This document shows, piece by piece, positions 23,793-36,454 of a DNA stretch of 39,999 nucleotides. Position 1 is the first letter of the stretch. Each line of letters starts with the position of its first letter. The position numbers were made by a program, and so were the translations under genes. Origin of the DNA: Saccoglossus kowalevskii (taxonomy: Eukaryota; Hemichordata; Enteropneusta; Harrimaniidae); NCBI RefSeq assembly GCF_000003605.2, contig NW_003151793.1, positions 1 to 39,999 on the forward strand, read 5' to 3'. A model generated the notes under the pieces. That model was not told the origin of the DNA and did no database searches. It was given only the letters and a program-made list of their open reading frames with translations.

Positions 23793-23869
23793 CAGTGGTC
23801 TTCAGGAATTTTGGGCAGCATGGTGACTTATTTGCATAACATTATAACCCTAATTTACATAATAATGAG
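23793..23869 (+). mobile_element. Truncated left end related to the element at 27867
   Basis: CAGTGGTCTTCAGGAATTTT, then GGTGACTTATTTGCATAAC, then TTTACATAATAATGAG, match in order and spacing the first 80 bases of the element at 27867 (CAGTGTTCTCCCCAGGAATT, GGCGGACTAATTTGCATA, TTTACATAATAATAGAG). Homology stops near 23870, so only the left terminus survives. It is CpG-free, unlike the longer copy, which fits an older insertion. Confidence 0.65.
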
Positions 23870-24467
23870 TAATCTATTTTCGAACTTAAAACGTCACTAG
23901 TGTAAGAATAACCTCTATTGTATTCTTGAAACTTTGAGCCTGTTAAAATCATTGTGCTCAAAGTTGCACTGATTCATATGCTTCATAAAATGTCGTCCAC
24001 ATACAAAATACATGTGATGTGAATTTAGACCAATTTCTTCAATAATAATATTAATATTTATTAAATATGTATCCATAATCCACATTGGGATATTGATTAG
24101 TGGTACAGTGGTACACTTTTTAAATGTGTTCATCATGCGATTACTGTAAACTAGGAAAAACAAGTAAGGTAAACGTATATCTGTGATTCAGACATTCTCC
24201 AAAAGTCACTAACCATGTTTCTATTACCTATACATCATCTGAAAGCTTGTATATGGGTGAATTCAGTAGTAATCTGTATCAATGAAATATTTTAAAACTT
24301 GTTTATCAGTAAGAATAATTCAACACTAGATCCCTCTAATAACAAAAATACGCAAATAATGTGCGTAGTAAAAGTCTTGTGTTTCACTACAAAATGTCGG
24401 TGTGTGGTGGCAGAGATACTTTCGGTGATCTAACCGCAAGGAACTCTAGGAAGGAGAATGGGTTAAG

Positions 24468-24585
24468 GCTTGTGTCTGTATGTCTGTGTAGTCCATCATG
24501 CAATGGTTGATCCTTGTGTCTGTGTGTCCATCATGCAATGTTTGATCCTTGTGTCTGTACGTCTGCGTATCCCATCATGCAACAT
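24468..24585 (+). repeat. Three-unit tandem repeat, 35-44 bp units
   Basis: Units beginning CTTGTGTCTGT and containing CCCATCATGCAA or TCCATCATGCAA start at about 24468, 24512 and 24547. The middle unit lacks about nine bases of the TGTCTG stretch. Short, locally duplicated sequence with no coding meaning. Confidence 0.8.
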
Positions 24586-25066
24586 CCTATGTACTGTTTA
24601 TATTTGTTGATGATTACTACTAGTAAGGATATTGACACTTAGTGCACACTACCGAAAAAATCATCAACTAGTTTGAATAATCATCCCTCAGTTAATCGTT
24701 ATTTCTGGTGAATTTAATTTGTTTCTATTAATAACTTTATATATTACTGACTGCCTAAGTACTGTGTATAAAACGGTGTTTTTATGAGTTTGGAATAGAA
24801 TGCGATACTAAACACACGCCCACTTGTGACCGTAGGCGTAAAATTGTTCGACCTTCGATGACTCCTATGTTTTCATCTTGAAGTGAGTGATTGCTTCATC
24901 AGGATGAGTTGAATGTGATTACAGTCATGTCGTTATCCTGACAAGTACCGGTAGTTGAAAATGGACCCTCAAAAGTTGTGATTGATCGCACTGGTTTTGA
25001 TGGCTACACTTGCATTTAGGTAATCTACTTTATGTGTTCGGACAGACTATGGGTCTTTTATCACTG

Positions 25067-25274
25067 NNNNNNNNNNNNNNNNNNNNNNNNNNNNNNNNNN
25101 NNNNNNNNNNNNNNNNNNNNNNNNNNNNNNNNNNNNNNNNNNNNNNNNNNNNNNNNNNNNNNNNNNNNNNNNNNNNNNNNNNNNNNNNNNNNNNNNNNNN
25201 NNNNNNNNNNNNNNNNNNNNNNNNNNNNNNNNNNNNNNNNNNNNNNNNNNNNNNNNNNNNNNNNNNNNNNNNNN
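25067..25274. other. Assembly gap, 208 N
   Basis: A run of N. Its true length and content are unknown. The sequence right of it is distinctly CpG-rich, so the missing bases may include a GC-rich or repetitive piece. Confidence 1.
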
Positions 25275-25700
25275 AGCTAGGTAGTCGCCAGGGAACGTCC
25301 CACTAGTCTCTGCCACGGGCTAATTTAAATACTAATGACCGGACCTACTTTTTGCTTTGTCATGAGTGCGTTCGCGTTGCTCCGTGAGGGTGCCCCGAAC
25401 GACGTGGCAGAAAGTAGATGTATTGGTCCGTTGCTATGTGAGCGAAAATCGTATAAAATGTATAAAATTTATTTTGAAATCACGCCCACTGGCATTTTAT
25501 GTTTGAGAAAATTACCTAAACACGTTTGTACTTATGGATTTCCTAGTTCGCTATCTTTTTCCAAACATGTCCAGTTGTGACGTCATATAGCAGGCGAACG
25601 AAAACAGGGCAGGCGTGAGGCGCCCACGTCGCCCGAGGCAACGACGTGAACGCACAGACGATTTGAACTGACGATTCACATCTACGTCTCCTACCGCACG
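25275..25700. promoter_or_regulatory. CpG-rich islet next to the gap, with a perfect CRE
   Basis: About 430 bases with many CpGs (for example AACGACGTGG and GGCGCCCACGTCGCCCG) lie inside an otherwise CpG-poor 20-kb stretch. A palindromic TGACGTCA, the ATF/CREB site, is at 25578-25585. It could be an internal promoter or enhancer, or a recently inserted mobile element that has not yet lost CpGs. No TIR or coding frame settles this. Confidence 0.3.
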
Positions 25701-26730
25701 ATCTACTTTTTCATTATTTTATCATTTTAAAGAGATTTTAGCACTGAATGTAAAAGTATTTGATATATTTATTTTAAATAACACACATATTTTTATACAG
25801 AAACTTAGGATATAAGAAACAAATGAATTTTAAAAAAACGCGGAATACCAACAATTTTGGTGTAAAATGTCGCCTGTGGCAGAGTCTAGTTGCGGCTCTC
25901 TGTGGCTCTCTAGGTCAAGAAGACTCTGCAAGGGAGAGTGGCAATACGAGTATGTAAATGACACAGGTGTGTAATATGCAAGACAAATACATGTACATGT
26001 GTTTTTTAGCATACAATAAAGGCAAATTTTGGTGTTTGTGTTTTTCAATTTGAGATTCAATACAAATACGGTTACCTTTATATTATGATTGTCAATTCTT
26101 GCTTTATTATTGAGGTTCAAATCCTGCTTGTCGTTAAATGTCGAAAAGGTTTGGTGGCTTTGTCGCTGGTTATGCTTCATTCAAATAGTGTATGCAACTT
26201 GAATGGGATCGTTGGTTGGGATAATGCCATAATGATAGAATGGTTGTCACACAGCCCTGTCATATAATCCTAAATAGTGAGGACAATAACAATCGCCATG
26301 CAATGTTTGGAGTATACAAGTAATCATAAACAACGCTGATCTTATCTGACCTGAACTGTCTCCTGACCTCTTACAATATCATGCAAGTATGCATGTCATT
26401 AACCTGAGAAGTTATTTTTGGACTTTAGGATTGTGAGCCAATGTGGAGATGAAATCAGACGTCACTGGTGAAATCAGTCACTGGAGTCAGGGTCATGATG
26501 AAATTCTTTTGTTACAGATGGTACAAACTGAACCTGATAAACTGGAATGCTTTGGAATTATTTATCATTGAAACAGGGGGAGCACTTCAATTCAGCCACG
26601 CCACCAAGTGGGGGAGATAGGGTTAAAATGGAGCATTCTATGGCTTCCAGACAGGTCACAGTTGAAGAATGGCCACATGTGATCCCTGGTCAATCAGAAT
26701 TTCATGTTTGCCAGAGGATCTGCTTCCATG

Positions 26731-26798
26731 GTAAGGGGGCGCATGGCCATGGCATAAGGGCGCTGCGCCCCAGTTCCCTTGTTTAAAAAAAAACCTGG
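26731..26798 (+). mobile_element. Solo right end related to the element at 35164-35510
   Basis: The 67 bases starting GTAAGGGGGC align without gaps to the last 67 bases of the element ending at 35510 (GTAAGAGGGC). The palindrome GCGCTGCGCC sits at the same offset in both, followed by TTCCCTTGTTT or TTCTTGAGTTT and then A7-9CC(C)TG. No matching left end was found nearby, so this is a fragment or a badly deleted copy. Confidence 0.65.
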
Positions 26799-27506
26799 TA
26801 CCGTACCCCCCCAATTCAAAAGTTCATGGCATCATCGTCCATCTCTGTCTTCAATTAAAGTGATCACTTGAAATTTAAATTCATATTAGTGTATTGAAAA
26901 TAATAAAACTCATCTTTGCTTACATGATTGAAGCATAGTGTTTCTACCATACAATGCAAGTATTCTTCCTCAAGATATCTCAGATGGCAGCAGTCAGCTG
27001 GGTGAAAGGCGAGTACCGGTATATACAAAAAAATAATTGGCCCAAAACAAAAAAATAGATACATGTACAACAATTATTTTGTCCCAGCTTCGTAAAGCCA
27101 GCCATGTTCACTCATTCACCTTAAAGAGTGCACTACTTCTTGTGGTGTGAGTAATCAATTATATTTTTCATTAATGGAACTGATACTTCTATATCATTAT
27201 ACTATCAGGTGAAGCATTGCTGCTTGAGGGAACATTTATTTACGCTAAATTACAACGCATAATTTTCATATAAAAGTCACATTAATTTTAAATGATTTAA
27301 AATTAGCACATATTTTGCCAAATGCTCTGTTATGCACCAACTTTTATCACTTCAAACTACATGTACATGTAATGAAAAAGGGTTGTTTTCAGAAAATGCA
27401 CATTTCTTAGAAATCGTTCAGACTCTGATGTACTTCATTCCAATATTTTCCGCTGTCTGATTCACTATCCCCAAGTACTGTGAAAATAAATTGTGCATAC
27501 ATGTAT

Positions 27507-27513
27507 GACTGAC

Positions 27514-27562
<49 letters not shown>

Positions 27563-27573
27563 GACTGACTGAC
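27507..27573 (+). repeat. (CTGT)n microsatellite with GACT caps
   Basis: A pure CTGT run of about 50 bases is bordered on both sides by GACTGACTG, which makes the tract symmetrical. Slippage-prone. Confidence 0.95.
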
Positions 27574-27752
27574 AAGTATAAACTGAACAGTAATCTCGCA
27601 TTGTTTTCAAAAATGTTATAAAAGTCACTGACACTTTGTCTTCTCTGCTGCAAAATGTCATGATTTTCACTACCTCTGGAATGTGCAAAAAAAAATGATC
27701 TCTTGTGAAATTAAAATGTTAACAGTTTGCAAATTGTGAATTCTTGTTTCAG

Positions 27753-27792
27753 CTTGAGCAATTGTGAATCCAAATTTGATTTCCGAGCACAT
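27753..27792 (+). other. Candidate 40-nt internal exon
   Basis: A polypyrimidine acceptor (TTCTTGTTTCAG, ending 27752) is followed 40 bases later by a consensus donor GTAAGT at 27793. The piece contains stops, so it could only be an alternative 5' UTR exon of the long gene. Such paired signals arise by chance in 20 kb of intron. Confidence 0.2.
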
Positions 27793-27866
27793 GTAAGTAG
27801 TAGCGGTCTTTTCCATTGGTTGTTCCAACCTCATGAATATCATAATTAATGTCTTGATTAGAGTTT

Positions 27867-29355
27867 CAGTGTTCTCCCCAGGAATTTAAACCACTGTGGC
27901 GGACTAATTTGCATATGATTTGCATATCATTTACATAATAATAGAGATTGACCAAAGCACATTTACACCCACATACAAACAACATATATTTTCAAAAACA
28001 ATGTGGCACATATTTATTTGCTTCATACAGTGTTATAAACACTATTCTTTTGGGATATTTATGAGCTCAGTCACAGTGCAAATATTTTTTCTATTGGAGT
28101 CAAAATATTACGTTTCACAATTTAGAAGAGTTTGAATTTAAAAATGAAAAATTGTCGAATCGATATGCAAGTGCTGCAGACTATTAAAAACAAACAAATA
28201 AATTGTAAAAGGTTAAATGAAACGCATTTGAAACGTTTCAGCCAGGAATATGTTCTCGAATTCCATGATCTTGTTTACTACAAAAACATTCTCCTTCAAA
28301 AAATTGTTCATTATTCGTACCATCAGCTTCTACAACGTTTACATTTACAATAATGAACGAACAAATAAAACTTCCAAACGATCATCAAAGTTACGACGTG
28401 ACTTAACTTACTTTACGATGTTATACACCGGTTATACCAATAATTCCTCTTACACAGTCATGCCATGCAGAAAAAAATTTATATATTTTTTTTATATGAA
28501 ATAAACGTAAAATTTGAGCGATTATTTTTGATCATTCGATCGCTTTGGTGAAAAACACCGACCACCATGATAATTGTGACGTATTAGTTGACCGGCATGT
28601 GTCCTTTAACCCGATGGGTCAAAAGCGCCATTAACCAATCAGAATACCGCATGGTAATGCCGGCAGAACCCGAAGTTTTCCGAATGGTAGTGATCATAAA
28701 AATTACATTGCGGAAGTAAAGCGATGTCCTAGCACGATGTGTTGGTATGAATTTCAGATGAAAACTGCATGATGGTTTTCGAAATAGGTGATAAGCAATT
28801 TTTAAAAGGTAAAAGAAGTCTTGAAAGAAGAATTTTTACATGATTCACGATGATAAAAGTTCAAATGTATTTTACCAAATCACGCAATAAACACGTTGTT
28901 TTTTTCTTGAATAGCGTAAACTGATCGTGAACTCCGCTTTGCCCATGTTATATCGGGGTGGAAGTGATTTTAAAAAATGTTAGCTTTCAATCTAAAGACT
29001 GCGTCGATCGTTAAAGTATTTACTTACGAACAAAGAGGTGCTAATTTTACAAAATTAACTTGTATTGTTTATAAGCCATTACCACATCGTGCGACTACGT
29101 CTATTGTTTATAATCCATGACTGGCAGGATGCGTGTTGGTCGGTACGTCGGACAATAGTCTTGGTCGGAAGCGTGGCACGATCCCTGATAGCTACGTATT
29201 TCTTTCTATATTTCGTAATACAGTTCACAGGATGAACAATGAAAAAAGCACTGTGGCGGTCTTACTAATCACCGTGGCGGCTTGAGACCACAGTGGCGGG
29301 CAGGGAAAGTAGCGTGGCGGCCCCGCACACAAATTGAATGCTGGGGAGAACACCG
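27867..29355. mobile_element. ~1.5-kb TIR element, hAT-like ends, GTGGCGG repeats
   Basis: The left end CAGTGTTCTCCCCAG at 27867 and the right end, read on the other strand as CGGTGTTCTCCCCAG (ending 29355), are 15-base inverted repeats with one mismatch. CAGTG tips are common in hAT elements. Flanks share AGTTT on both sides; if the tip is placed two bases in, GAGTTTCA versus GAGTTTGA gives an 8-base near-match. GTGGCGG recurs once near the left end and five times at 29250-29325. Internal frames of up to 84 codons have no transposase motif, so it is non-autonomous. The right 1 kb is CpG-rich against CpG-poor flanks, which suggests recent arrival. Confidence 0.7.
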
Positions 29356-29425
29356 AGTTTGAATATTCTACCAGGCTTACAGAATACTCTAGCCATCGCA
29401 TTAACATGTATTTCTGTTTTCATTG

Positions 29426-29448
29426 CTACTGTAAAATCTGTATTAGAA
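29426..29448 (+). mobile_element. Solo MITE terminus identical to the end at 36081
   Basis: These 23 bases, starting CTACTGTAAAATCTG, are identical to 36081-36103, the left terminus of the MITE at 36080-36267. No partner end is seen nearby. It lies 70 bases beyond the hAT-like element, so later insertion or deletion may have removed the rest. Confidence 0.6.
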
Positions 29449-32400
29449 AACAATTTTTGGGAGAATGTTAGTTAGCAGCAGCTGCTGGACAAATATTACT
29501 GACGAGTTCTCATTCTGTTATATTGGTATGGATGCAGGTCCTTTCGGTTTCATTATGCTGAAACATGTGCATCGTGACCTTCTGTTAGTGTATGCATTTT
29601 TGAAGTAGGCACTGGGATCAAATGCTGTCTTAGTCATTGACCCTGTGGTTAGTAAGGTCAGGTCAGAATATGCTATGTTAGTTTCATGTAGTCATGGCAA
29701 CGTGCATGAATGGTTTTGACAGTTGTAATTATATCTCTTGTCATTAAATATAGATTGCTTCTAGAGAGCATTTTTATAGATTTCTAAAATACGTCTATTA
29801 ATTTGCATGTAATTGTAATATTATAATAACAATTTTCGTTTTCAAAATCAGAATTAGGGTAAATGGTGCAATATCTTCTTCACACTAAAACTGTCAGTAA
29901 GGTTGAAATGACTCCTTGTTTAAATATATATTCTGACAAGTGGAAAGTCATTTCATTTTGAGCTGTGGAAAAAAATTTCATTATATTTTGCATTCATAGC
30001 CGAATCCGATGTCGACTGTTACATGTTCATCAACCTGATCAATCCTCGGAATAAATAATCCAACTCACCTCTTCACATACAGTAACCTGAATAGGAAAAT
30101 AAAAAAAAAAAATTCCGTATGAAAGCTTTCAAGAATGTTGATATTTTTTTAACTCAAATGTTTTTCTTTCTGAAACAACGATGTATCTTAAATAATTCTA
30201 AAAAAAAAAAATCTCATTAGTTGCATATCCCTGACCTGCTCTGTTAGATTCTAATTCCCAAGAATGGGGAATTTGTAGGTTGTCATGGCAACAGTTCAGA
30301 ATGAGTTCATTGAGTATTCAAATTGGGTATTGTAATGTTTCTTTCTAAATATTCCAAATTTAATTAAGCATTTGTCTTATTTTTTAATGATGAATTTTCT
30401 TTTTCTTTTAATTTTTCTTTGTATTTGCGGTTAAAATACTTTTTTGGTTGTGAAATTCAAATTACAATGCCCTATATATTGTAAAGTTGTCCATATAGCC
30501 ATATGGCTGTGTGGTTTAATTTACAGTCGTTCATGCCTAATCTATACCAGACTGAGGAAAGGATACAATTAATGTACATGTATCTAGTATTGATACATGT
30601 ATAATTTCTATTTCACTCATAATAAATGTATCATTGTTTCATAGATGGGTGACGAGGGTGACCTTGATCTTAAAGCCGATCTATGTATCTGTTTAAAGAT
30701 TAAGTACTGTAAAACATGTTGAAAAAGCGACATGCGTATTTAGCGAATTGTAAAATTAAGTAATACTGAAATCTTGATTTAGCGAATCTCTTCTGTTATT
30801 GTTGATTTCCTGTTTTCACAATACTTGTCTGTTGTGTGCCAAATAAATGCGCCGTTATGTAGGAACATCCTTGACTGAGCAGACATTATCTTACTGAAAA
30901 TCATTTGTTTTTATAAATCAGACATGTATATCATATTTTGGCAGTTACATTTTGGTTATTATTTTGGCAGTTATCCAATACATTGCGCCCTCTAGAGTCC
31001 GTGTGCTACTGTGATGTAGAAATGTTGAATTAGACTGGATGAAAACAATGTATTTAGGAACAAATTTATTTATTTGTTTTGTCATTCATAATATAATGAG
31101 CTCACAAACCTGGATTCTAAATGATACCAGTGATTAGGGGAATGGTGTATCTTTAATACTTGGAAGGTATGTAGGACAGGAAAGAGGATGCTATTGTTGT
31201 CCCATGTTCCATGATTGCTTCGTTTTATTTACTTGCTAAACATTCCCATATTGTGATTACGTGAATAATTAGCATTCAGGTCAGCTCTGAAGCAGTCAGA
31301 GTTTTACAGATATAAATTAACACCCAAATCACACCTGACCAAATCACAGATCCTTGTAAAATAAAACTATTCTATCCCAATAACAAGTTTCCATGATGCT
31401 GCCAGGGTCCTAGCACAATATTTCACACTCACAATGTTTTAAAAGTCAGTTTGTCATGGATAGACCGGAAACAAAATGGTGAAACTATTGCATAAAAATC
31501 ATGTTTTTTTTTTGAACATCACACATCAGGGTACATGTAATCGACTGAGCATATCTAAAAGTGTCTGGTACAAAGCGATTGCAAATTACTTCAGGAGACA
31601 ACAGGATGTGTTTTTATTTGTTCTCAAACTGAAAAAATTTTACTACAGGAACTGGAAAACAACTAAAAAAATGTTGTCATGTAAAATGTTCTGTACATGT
31701 ATATTGACTTTCCTTTCTCCTACGTACAGCAAGTTGCAGTCAGGATTTTTTCAGCCCCAAAAAACACGACCTGTTTGTTGAGTAAATAAGTATATGTGAT
31801 GATAGGTTGAAAGGAAAAATAGAGAGTGCAATAAGACTTGAAACAAAAGATATAAATTGGATTAAAACCTGTCTTCTCTTCTGTCCAACTACCTTCCATG
31901 ATACTTGTATATGTTTGATGGCACTATCTTGGCTACTACATGTATTAACAGTCCTTTCCCCCATGCAGTTTCAGGCAACTGTTTCTGTCACATTTCTTAC
32001 TTAAAACTGTTAAATTTATTTCTCATGCATTGCTTTGTGCAATAATCTTTCATATCTAATACTTCACAAACAAACTTAAAATAAAATAAATGTTGTCGCT
32101 ATGATTGACAAGCAGGTGACTTTTTTTTTGGTCTGATTCTTGCAAAGAATGTTGACATGAAATGTTCTCTGATGATCTCTAAACATCCGTCTGTCTTTCA
32201 AGGCAGAGGTATAATTACTCAATTCTCCCCAAAAGTGAGATGTACCATGGGAGTATCACAATACAGACAGAGCTTCATTCTTTGAAGTAGGAGGTAACTT
32301 GAGATTCAGATATAATTTTAAAATGTCTCATTGATTATATTTCCAGTGTTCGATCAACTGAAAACATAATACAGAAAAAGACGGCGAGAACATGTCAGTT

Positions 32401-35163
32401 TCAATAAACTGCACCCAAAAGTTACAAATTATTAAATATAATATAAATTGAATACTAGTGTTCATGCATCATAGAATTGACTATTCTTACTTTTATTTGG
32501 GAGGTTCATTGCCTGAATATAATAGAAAGTTATTGAGATGATTGCTTTGATATCATCATCCATGGACTGAAGCCAAGAAACTCCATTCAGCTGGACAGAG
32601 TGCCATCAGCAATTATAAGTATAATTGACTAGAATTTGTGAAGTCTGAAAATTGTATGTTCTTCATCGTTGAAACGACTGTCACTCGACAGAACATGGCT
32701 TTTTATGCTTTGCATAATTGTAATTGATTCTTGTCACTTCTGTAAAGCATTGAAGATCCTGTGAAAGGTGCTAAACCCAGACATGTTTTTCATTTGTTTA
32801 CGTTCTGGTGTGGTGGTCAGTTTTGCATGAACCCTCCCAAAAAACAAAACAAGAAGAGAGTTGGTACGGGACTATTCTTTCTTTGTTCACAACAACGTTG
32901 AACTCGATTAATATTGCTCAGTGTCCAAATACGTTTTCAGGCTAGTACATGTATACGCAGTTGTATTTTTCTGACTTGAGTGACTAATCTGTTCATTTGA
33001 CCCCAGCACAAGGTGTGGTCATTGTTGGGAAATCACTGCATTGGCCGCATGAATAGATGGTATGTCTTTGTATATATAACCGCTGACCCACAAATAACTA
33101 TAACAGAACAGGGAAAATAACATAAAGAATCTGTTACCTGATATGGGAATGTGATTGACCTTTCAACTGTGTGATTTAATTAATGTGGATTGGGTCATTT
33201 CATTTTGTAGTAAAAGGGGGGTGTAGTACTAGTGGTTTGTCCAATATAGTATAGAGTATAGTTAAAAAATAACCTCATTATTGTATCTGGTCTGGTTTAT
33301 TGAATTTACTGAATTGTTCTTAGAATATATTGATTTTTTTTAGAACAGGCCATTCATGCATTGACGTCATTTCCCAACCACCATGGGATTGGTATGCATC
33401 AGCACTAACTCCCACTGTCCATAAGTTGTTTTCTTAACTGGAACATGTAGATGTGCACAGAAAACCAAAGTTGCATTTATTGTATTCTGGATCATTAGAG
33501 TATGACATGACCACCTCCGACACACCTCTATAGCGTAACTGCATGCACTACTAATGGAGCAAATACTTGTGTAGTGATAACAGCAGTAGTAAACAGTACC
33601 CTTCTTTTACCTTTGGATGTGGAGGACTGATTCTTACCAACTAGTCACTGTGCACACACATATATCTTCAAGTACATCCTCCTCTATTTTGAAATTTCTT
33701 TTGCACGTCTAAACGCTCCTTGCTGGGCCAATAAGTGTTCTGTTCGTTGTGATTCACTAGAAATTGTAGTAAAATTAATAAGAGCAAAATTTGGAAACAT
33801 AAAGGGCTGTCAATCATTGATAATATGGAAGGTCGCAAGTCATTCTTAATTGATACTCACATCCCATTCCCCGTTCCTCCAAACCACCACCACCTTACCT
33901 CCAAAAACGCAAAATTACCTATACTAGTTCAGTTTGAATTTTTGCTTTAGTGTACTTTTTCACTTCACTATTATTTCTATCACCTGCAATGTTTTACGTT
34001 CACTTGTGTAAGGGTTTGCGTAGTTTCCTTATTGCAATTTGGACATGCAATACACATTTAACTTTTATCCCCTTCCCCCAAAATCAAATGCCTTATGTTT
34101 CCCATGAGTCACTTTTTTGGGTCAGGGGGTCAAAGTTCAATCTACTACCTAATATTCCAACAATGGCTGAGACGAGACAGTTGATGTTGTGTGATTGTGA
34201 AGTAGTACATGTACATACGCAGCTGGGCTACTTTTAAGGGATAAAGCGTTGATGGTATGTATGTCACAAAATTGTTTAAGCCCCATCACTGGTTTCTTGA
34301 ACACCAAATAGCAGTGACTGGCCCAGATATTTAGGTCCTATCTAAGATAAGATTCCATACTAAGGCCTAAATTTCAATTCCTTTGCATTATTGAGTTCCT
34401 TGAGAAGGCAGCATTAAAGGGATAAACTGCATGCTGACTATTTCAGGAATGAAGAATTTTTATGTTGAGGAATTTTTTTTTCATGAATGAATGAATGAAG
34501 TAATGAAACTCACATTTGCATGACCCCAAAATACATACGTGAAAGTCAACAAAATTAAAGTGTACATTCCGCGTACTGGAAGAGTTGTATTTTCATTATA
34601 GTTTCCATTTCATAATTAATAATGTTATTTTTTAAATAATCCTTCATCATACAATGTATAAATTCACTCAATATTATAATATTATAAAAAAAAATGTATT
34701 TTGATATCTCTGACCCTGAATAACTAACGTACATATATGGTAACAATATATAGTCATCTTTTTCCTTGGGCATTGTATACATGTATCTTTTCTTGTCTCC
34801 AAATTCTGTTATCATTGAAAATTGACGTATGCATTATGTATGGCGCATGGAGGGTCTGTTGATCTTTGTCATCAGGGTTCAAAAGGTCAATATTCTTGAC
34901 TATGAGTATTAATATGATTGTCTTTGAGTAGGCTCTAGTTTTGATCAGATTTTCTTATTTTGTCTCCCGGGTGTTTTCATGATGATGCACTGTTGATAGC
35001 TGTTGTTGTAATTCTCAATGGTATATTTCTGTGAAAGACTTTACGATTATCTGTGGTTTCATTTCTGTCTTATTCCATGAAATACAAAATGAGCTAAATT
35101 GAAACCTAGGGAATGTGTGTTTATAATTTACTACAAAATTGAATATTAATTGTGTAACATTAT

Positions 35164-35510
35164 CGGGGTTTTTTCGAGAAAAAATGAACAAGAGGGAGCA
35201 ATACACAGGCAATAGACCTGGATACACCATATCGGAAGGTTTCTGCGCTGTTTTAACAGTGTATCTATCGCCATTGAAATTTTCTGGAGTAATTTTAGTG
35301 TATTTGGTGTCCAGACACATTGTAAGCTGGTGTTGCTGGGAAGTTTTTGCGGAGAAAAATATATTTGAGAAAGATTTCATGCTGTATGGCAGAGCGGAAG
35401 TGTGCAGCTCAAGAAATATATTGATGACTTGAAAGTTCAATTGGTAAGAGGGCACCAGCCGAGAGTATCAGAGCGCTGCGCCAGTGTTCTTGAGTTTAGA
35501 AAAAACCCTG
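35164..35510. mobile_element. 347-bp TIR element with ATTAT target duplication
   Basis: The left end CGGGGTTTTTTC and the right end GAAAAAACCCTG are 12-base inverted repeats with one mismatch. ATTAT directly abuts both sides (35159-35163 and 35511-35515), a plausible 5-base target duplication. A palindrome GCGCTGCGCC lies near the right end. There is a 97-codon open frame inside, but no transposase motif. A related right end stands alone at 26731-26798. Confidence 0.75.
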
Positions 35511-36079
35511 ATTATTTTCACATTCTGTTGATGAGATTTGTGGTAGATAATATTGTTTTCTCATTGGGCTAACTGTAAGTTGTTCATGCTTGTGTCAATA
35601 ATTATTTTTAGAGAGAAATATAAAAATGTTGTTTTTAAGCTTTTGTGGAAAAATGTTTTTCAGCAAAATGTTTATTTTATGTTGTTGTAATAAAATTTTT
35701 TGAAATTAAATATATTTATTTATAATAACAAACACGTTTTCCGCTTTTCTAAAAACGTTTATGATCTGTTTTTGAGTAACATTTGAACTAAATATTCCCC
35801 TTTTGTGTAACCGTATACAGTTAGAAATTAATATTAATATAGTCATTTACATGTGGATTATGAGCTGGTTAGAAACATTGTGTTATCTTATTTATAGCCA
35901 TAAAGTTATGCAGAATCATTCATTCGCTGGGTTTTATTTCTCTGATAGCTAAATCTATCTTTAAAATCAAGTGAATATTCCTTCAATATCAAATCTTCTG
36001 AAATTAAACCCAGTGACTATTTTCCCTTTCTACAGTAAAGTGTGCACATCTGTAGATTGCATCTACTTTCAAGTATTAT

Positions 36080-36267
36080 ACTACTGTAAAATCTGTATTA
36101 GAAACCGCGGCTTCTATTAAAATGGTACAATGCAGTAGAGGGGATGCGGCTTCTATTAGAGCACCTAAACATATGAGAAATGATGAATTTTTCGTTCTCA
36201 ATTATTCAAAAAGGATGGGTGCGGCTTCTATTAGGGATGCGGCTTCTAATACAGATTTTACGGTAGT
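36080..36267. mobile_element. MITE with 24-bp inverted repeats and GCGGCTTCTATTA repeats
   Basis: Ends ACTACTGTAAAATCTGTATT (36080) and, on the other strand, ACTACCGTAAAATCTGTATT (ending 36267) continue to TAGAA, giving 24 bases with one mismatch. Inside, GCGGCTTCTATTA occurs four times in slightly different forms. The tips contain TACTGTAAAA or TACCGTAAAA, so a TA target is possible and the family may be distantly related to the MITE pair near 14 kb. Confidence 0.85.
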
Positions 36268-36454
36268 GGTTGTTACTCCAGGCTTATAAAGAGTTCACAT
36301 CCTTTCTTGAGAGCACTGAGCATGTCAGTGTGTGTGACCCATAAAACTAGATTCACCCAGGTTTTACCCTTTGAGCACCAACAATCATTTTGTACATTTT
36401 TCTTTAATTCTTATGGAATCAATTCACATAATTTCCTATTCGTTGCAGTTTTTA

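Noticed and set aside
26113-26125. GGTTCAAATCC, a perfect tRNA B-box
   Set aside because: The surrounding bases do not form a T-stem beyond three pairs and no A-box lies upstream at the right distance.
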